From Bacilli bacterium (GTDB lineage: Bacteria > Bacillota_I > Bacilli_A > RFN20 > CAG-826), in assembly GCA_017551465.1 (NCBI GenBank), contig JAFZLN010000167.1, forward strand, positions 1-6,768: a DNA stretch of 6,768 nt. The letters are read 5' to 3'. A program made the translations under genes and the position numbers. Of the stretch, positions 4,517-6,768 are shown in pieces. The notes beneath the pieces are model-generated. The model had not been told where the DNA came from. It worked only from the letters and a program-made list of their open reading frames with translations, and made no database searches. Every line of letters starts with the position of its first letter. The stretch's first letter is position 1.

Positions 4517-6748
4517 CATGGTATTAATAAACAAATCACCTTAAGACCAAATAACGGCCAAGCTGATAGTGTTATGAATGTTACTTATGGTGAAGCTTAT
4601 GATTTAGGTACACCAGTCAATACTGGCTTTACCTTCTTAGGCTGGTACGCTAATGAAACAACTGTTATTCCTACTTCTGGTATTTGGGAGTACGACGCTA
4701 GTGTTCTTACTGCTAACTGGGGCACTGGATACTATGAATTCGTGGAAAACGGTGATGGTGGATATACAGTTTCTTTAACCGCAGAAGGTAAAAACGTTAG
4801 TGAAATTGTTATTCCTGTTTCATTTAATGGTAAGCCAGTCACTGCTCTTGGAGAAAACTTCTTAAGAGACAATACAAAAATAGAAAAGATTACTATTCCA
4901 GCATCAATTAAGCGCATTCCAAATTACGCTTTCTATAAATGTACTAAATTAAGCAAAGTCGTATTAAACGAAGGCTTAGAAGAAATCGGTATGTATGCTT
5001 TTGATAGTTGCAAGTTGAAGAAATTAATTATTCCTTCTACCTGCGTAACGATTGATCAATTCGCATTTGAATATAATAACGACCTCTATCACATCTATCT
5101 TCCAAGTTCTGTGCAAACAGTTAATCAATTCGCTTTCTATTCAATAAATTCTTCAGCCTATATTTGTATTGAACATTCTTCAGTTCCATCTTGGGGAAGT
5201 TATTGGCGCTCTGGCACAACTGTTTATACAAGTTGTACAAAACTAGTGGAAGGCGAAGAATTTAACTACGCTATTAGAAATTTTAGTGGCAATTATGCCG
5301 TAACAGTTTTGAGATTATCAGAAGCAACAAGTCAGTTACAAAGCTATGCTTTCCCAAACGAAATTGAAAATATTAGTGACATTAGAGTGGCACAATCTTT
5401 ATTCCAAAATAATGTCAATATTCGTAGTGTTGATCTATCTAGTGTCACTCGTATTGGTGACTATGCTTTCAGTGGCTGCTCTAACTTAAATAGTGCGACA
5501 TTCTCAAACGCATTAACTATTATCAGAAGCCATGCCTTCGATTCATGTTCTTCTTTAATAAGAATAGAAATCCCTAATGGTGTTACCGAGATTCAAAGCT
5601 TTGCTTTTGATTCTTGCACCAGCCTTACATATATCTATATTCCTGCCTCTACAATAACAATTGGTGCATACGCGTTTTATGATTGCCCAAATTCCACAAT
5701 CTACACAACCGCGCATAGCGCTAGCAGTGGATGGGATAATAACTGGAAAGGTTCTCAACCAATCTATTATGACTATGTCTCAATAAATAATACCGATGAT
5801 TTCAACTACGTTGTTCAATCATATATGGGAGAATCATATGTCACAATTACTAGCTTGACTAATAGTGGTCTTGCTAAGAAGAATATTGTTATTCCTGATC
5901 AAATTGAAAGTATCAGCGATATTCGTTTAGCTAATAATCTATTTAAAGGATTTAGTGACCTTGTTTCTGTTGATGTTGGCGCAGGCGTGAAAAAGATTCC
6001 AACTGGCTGCTTCTCTAATTGCTCTAGTTTAAAAACAGTAGTCTTACATGAAGGCACAACTTCCATTGGACAAAACGCGTTCTATAGTTGTTCAAGCTTA
6101 ACAAATGTTAATATGCCTTCAAGCTTAACCACAATTGGCAGAACGGCATTTGATTACTGTACCTCACTTAGAGAAATAGTTATTCCTCTAAACGTTTCCA
6201 CGATTGAAGCATACGCTTTTGATGACACAGGAAAGTTAGCCCTTCTTATCGAAGCAAGTGTGGCTCAACCTGGTTGGAAACAATATTGGGCTGGCAGTAG
6301 TACCACTAACAAACAATTTGTATATGATTACGTTTCTTCTGGCATCACTGGTGACTATAGATATGCTAAAACATCAAACGGCGTCACTGATTCAATCTAT
6401 ATCCTTGGCTTAGTGGAAGGTTCCACAAATGTTAATTTAGTAATTCCTGATCAAATTGAAAGCATTTCAAATATTAAAATTGCTAATTTAGCCTTTGATG
6501 GTAACACACTTATTAAAACTGTTGATTTAGGTTCATCCGTGACTTATATAGGTGCATATGCTTTTAGAAACAATTCTTCCTTACGAGCGGTCATTATTCC
6601 ACTCAGTTGCACTGTCATAAAATCCTATGCATTCCAATATTGTAGTAATGAATGTGTTCTTAACTGCGAAGCGGATTCTCTTCCTGCAACATGGGAAGGC
6701 AATTGGAACGTTTCCTCTTGTCAAGTTGTCTGGGGATATACCCGCTAA
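4148..6748 (+). CDS. C-terminal part: repeats plus BspA-like LRR domain
   Basis: The open frame actually begins at TTT 4022; the first possible start codon in it is TTG 4148, with no ribosome site and no signal peptide, so I do not believe it is an independent gene. Counted from that TTG (866 residues), it holds the rest of repeat 4 (to 52), repeat 5 (58-123), an InlB-B/Listeria-Bacteroides-type repeat (129-191, ending TANW) and the LRR region (195-866). LRR units follow the BspA/LRR_5 pattern, for example LTTIGRTAFDYCTSLREIVIP and VTEIQSFAFDSCTSLTYIYIP: I-x2-x-A-F-x-x-C-x-x-L then I-x-I-P. Four big units each end with a W-x3-W cap. Such proteins are extracellular and often bind host or matrix ligands or other cells (family knowledge). 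The specific ligand is unknown. Confidence 0.7.
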   Translation: MLQEVSVEEGKSASYSGPTPTKPNTPEHTYTFIGWDESLENITSDCVRVAQYSESNVEYTVKFYSEDNQLLYTDVVYYQQTATYYGPTPTKAATSAYYYTFNGWDKDLTCVTKSFSTKPVFDAHGINKQITLRPNNGQADSVMNVTYGEAYDLGTPVNTGFTFLGWYANETTVIPTSGIWEYDASVLTANWGTGYYEFVENGDGGYTVSLTAEGKNVSEIVIPVSFNGKPVTALGENFLRDNTKIEKITIPASIKRIPNYAFYKCTKLSKVVLNEGLEEIGMYAFDSCKLKKLIIPSTCVTIDQFAFEYNNDLYHIYLPSSVQTVNQFAFYSINSSAYICIEHSSVPSWGSYWRSGTTVYTSCTKLVEGEEFNYAIRNFSGNYAVTVLRLSEATSQLQSYAFPNEIENISDIRVAQSLFQNNVNIRSVDLSSVTRIGDYAFSGCSNLNSATFSNALTIIRSHAFDSCSSLIRIEIPNGVTEIQSFAFDSCTSLTYIYIPASTITIGAYAFYDCPNSTIYTTAHSASSGWDNNWKGSQPIYYDYVSINNTDDFNYVVQSYMGESYVTITSLTNSGLAKKNIVIPDQIESISDIRLANNLFKGFSDLVSVDVGAGVKKIPTGCFSNCSSLKTVVLHEGTTSIGQNAFYSCSSLTNVNMPSSLTTIGRTAFDYCTSLREIVIPLNVSTIEAYAFDDTGKLALLIEASVAQPGWKQYWAGSSTTNKQFVYDYVSSGITGDYRYAKTSNGVTDSIYILGLVEGSTNVNLVIPDQIESISNIKIANLAFDGNTLIKTVDLGSSVTYIGAYAFRNNSSLRAVIIPLSCTVIKSYAFQYCSNECVLNCEADSLPATWEGNWNVSSCQVVWGYTR
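4730..6748 (+). repeat. Four large LRR units in the surface protein
   Basis: Units start near 4730, 5246, 5780 and 6335 (restored residues 484, 656, 834 and 1019) and are about 172, 178, 185 and 137 residues long. Each opens with a Tyr/Phe-rich beta strand pair (FNYAIRNFSGNY, FNYVVQSYMGESY, YRYAKTSNGV; YEFVENGDGG in unit 1), then LRRs, then a Trp-rich end: SWGSYW, GWDNNW, GWKQYW, TWEGNW. Units 2-4 share a IP(D/N)xIExIS(D/N)I segment, and 20 bases are identical between 5891-5910 and 6443-6462. This suggests growth by internal duplication of whole LRR-plus-cap units. Confidence 0.75.
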
Positions 6749-6768
6749 AGAAACCTACAAATGAAAAG

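Larger units (their letters stand above)
3282..6748 (+). pseudogene. Large repeat/LRR surface protein gene, broken by one-base deletion
   Basis: The whole locus reads as one 1155-residue protein if one base is restored. Frame 1 runs from ATG 3282 to the stop at 4044-4046. Near 4021/4022 the sequence reads ACAC-TTTAATGG, where the sister repeat at 3582-3604 has ATACATTTAATGG, so one A is missing. From TTT at 4022 the other frame continues without a stop to TAA at 6746-6748. Restored layout: signal/membrane segment (4-28), Ser/Thr linker (37-58), five FKNYDG/GWD repeats (64-412), one InlB-B-like repeat (418-480) and four BspA-like LRR units (484-1155). There is no LPXTG sorting motif or other C-terminal anchor, and no lipobox Cys. 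A sequencing error would give the same picture; a fixed pseudogene would be expected to show further damage, and none is seen. Confidence 0.8.

Noticed and set aside
4148..6748. An independent gene starting at TTG 4148
   Set aside because: There is no ribosome site or signal peptide, the frame is open back to 4022, and the upstream part completes repeats 3 and 4. It is the downstream half of a frameshifted gene.

Overview
The window looks like a chromosomal piece of an AT-rich, low-GC Gram-positive-type bacterium. An uncultured Bacilli or Erysipelotrichales/Mollicutes-related gut lineage fits best, but this is an inference. It rests on AT-rich codons, strong AAGGAGG-type ribosome sites, sigma-A-like promoters, intrinsic terminators with long T-tracts, a Firmicutes-type S21 protein, an AbrB-type regulator and a BspA-like leucine-rich-repeat surface protein. 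TGA is used as a stop (lipoprotein gene) and TGG encodes Trp, so the standard bacterial code applies and not the Mycoplasma code.

Positions 1-389 are housekeeping. rpsU (S21, 56-232) is followed after 39 nt by an initiator-like tRNA-Met(CAT) (272-347), and both end at one strong terminator (358-389). S21 and initiator tRNA both act in translation initiation, so this may be a small shared transcription unit. The tRNA shows several departures from the bacterial initiator consensus.

Positions 390-1228 hold one unrecognised 231-residue lipoprotein gene (413-1108). It is bracketed by two nearly identical terminators (29 of 30 bases the same). It has no visible ribosome-binding site, and its best -10 box puts the transcript start at or next to the ATG, so it may be leaderless.

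Positions 1229-3089 are a compact operon. A sigma-A-like promoter and three exact-period 9-bp GTAAG repeats precede an AbrB/SpoVT-type regulator (1287-1496), an ABC-type ATPase (1498-2370) and an ABC-2 type permease (2351-3034), closed by a strong terminator. The regulator probably controls the exporter and itself; the substrate cannot be read from the sequence.

Positions 3090-6768 hold a leader with two candidate promoters and a terminator-like hairpin just before the ribosome site. A large surface-protein gene (3282-6748) follows. It encodes an N-terminal membrane/signal segment, a Ser-rich linker, five approximately 65-residue repeats of the FKNYDG...GWD type, one InlB-B/Listeria-Bacteroides-type repeat, and about 670 residues of BspA-like LRRs arranged as four large units. 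A one-base deletion at 4021/4022 breaks the gene inside repeat 3; restoring it gives one frame of 1155 residues. The frame is otherwise clean, so this is a recent mutation, a reversible off-state, or a sequence error.

I see no CRISPR array, transposase, phage gene or recognisable new enzymatic system. The most notable signals are the single frameshift within an A-B-A-B duplicated repeat array, the leader hairpin, the twin terminators around the lipoprotein gene, the 9-bp operator-like repeats and the odd initiator tRNA.
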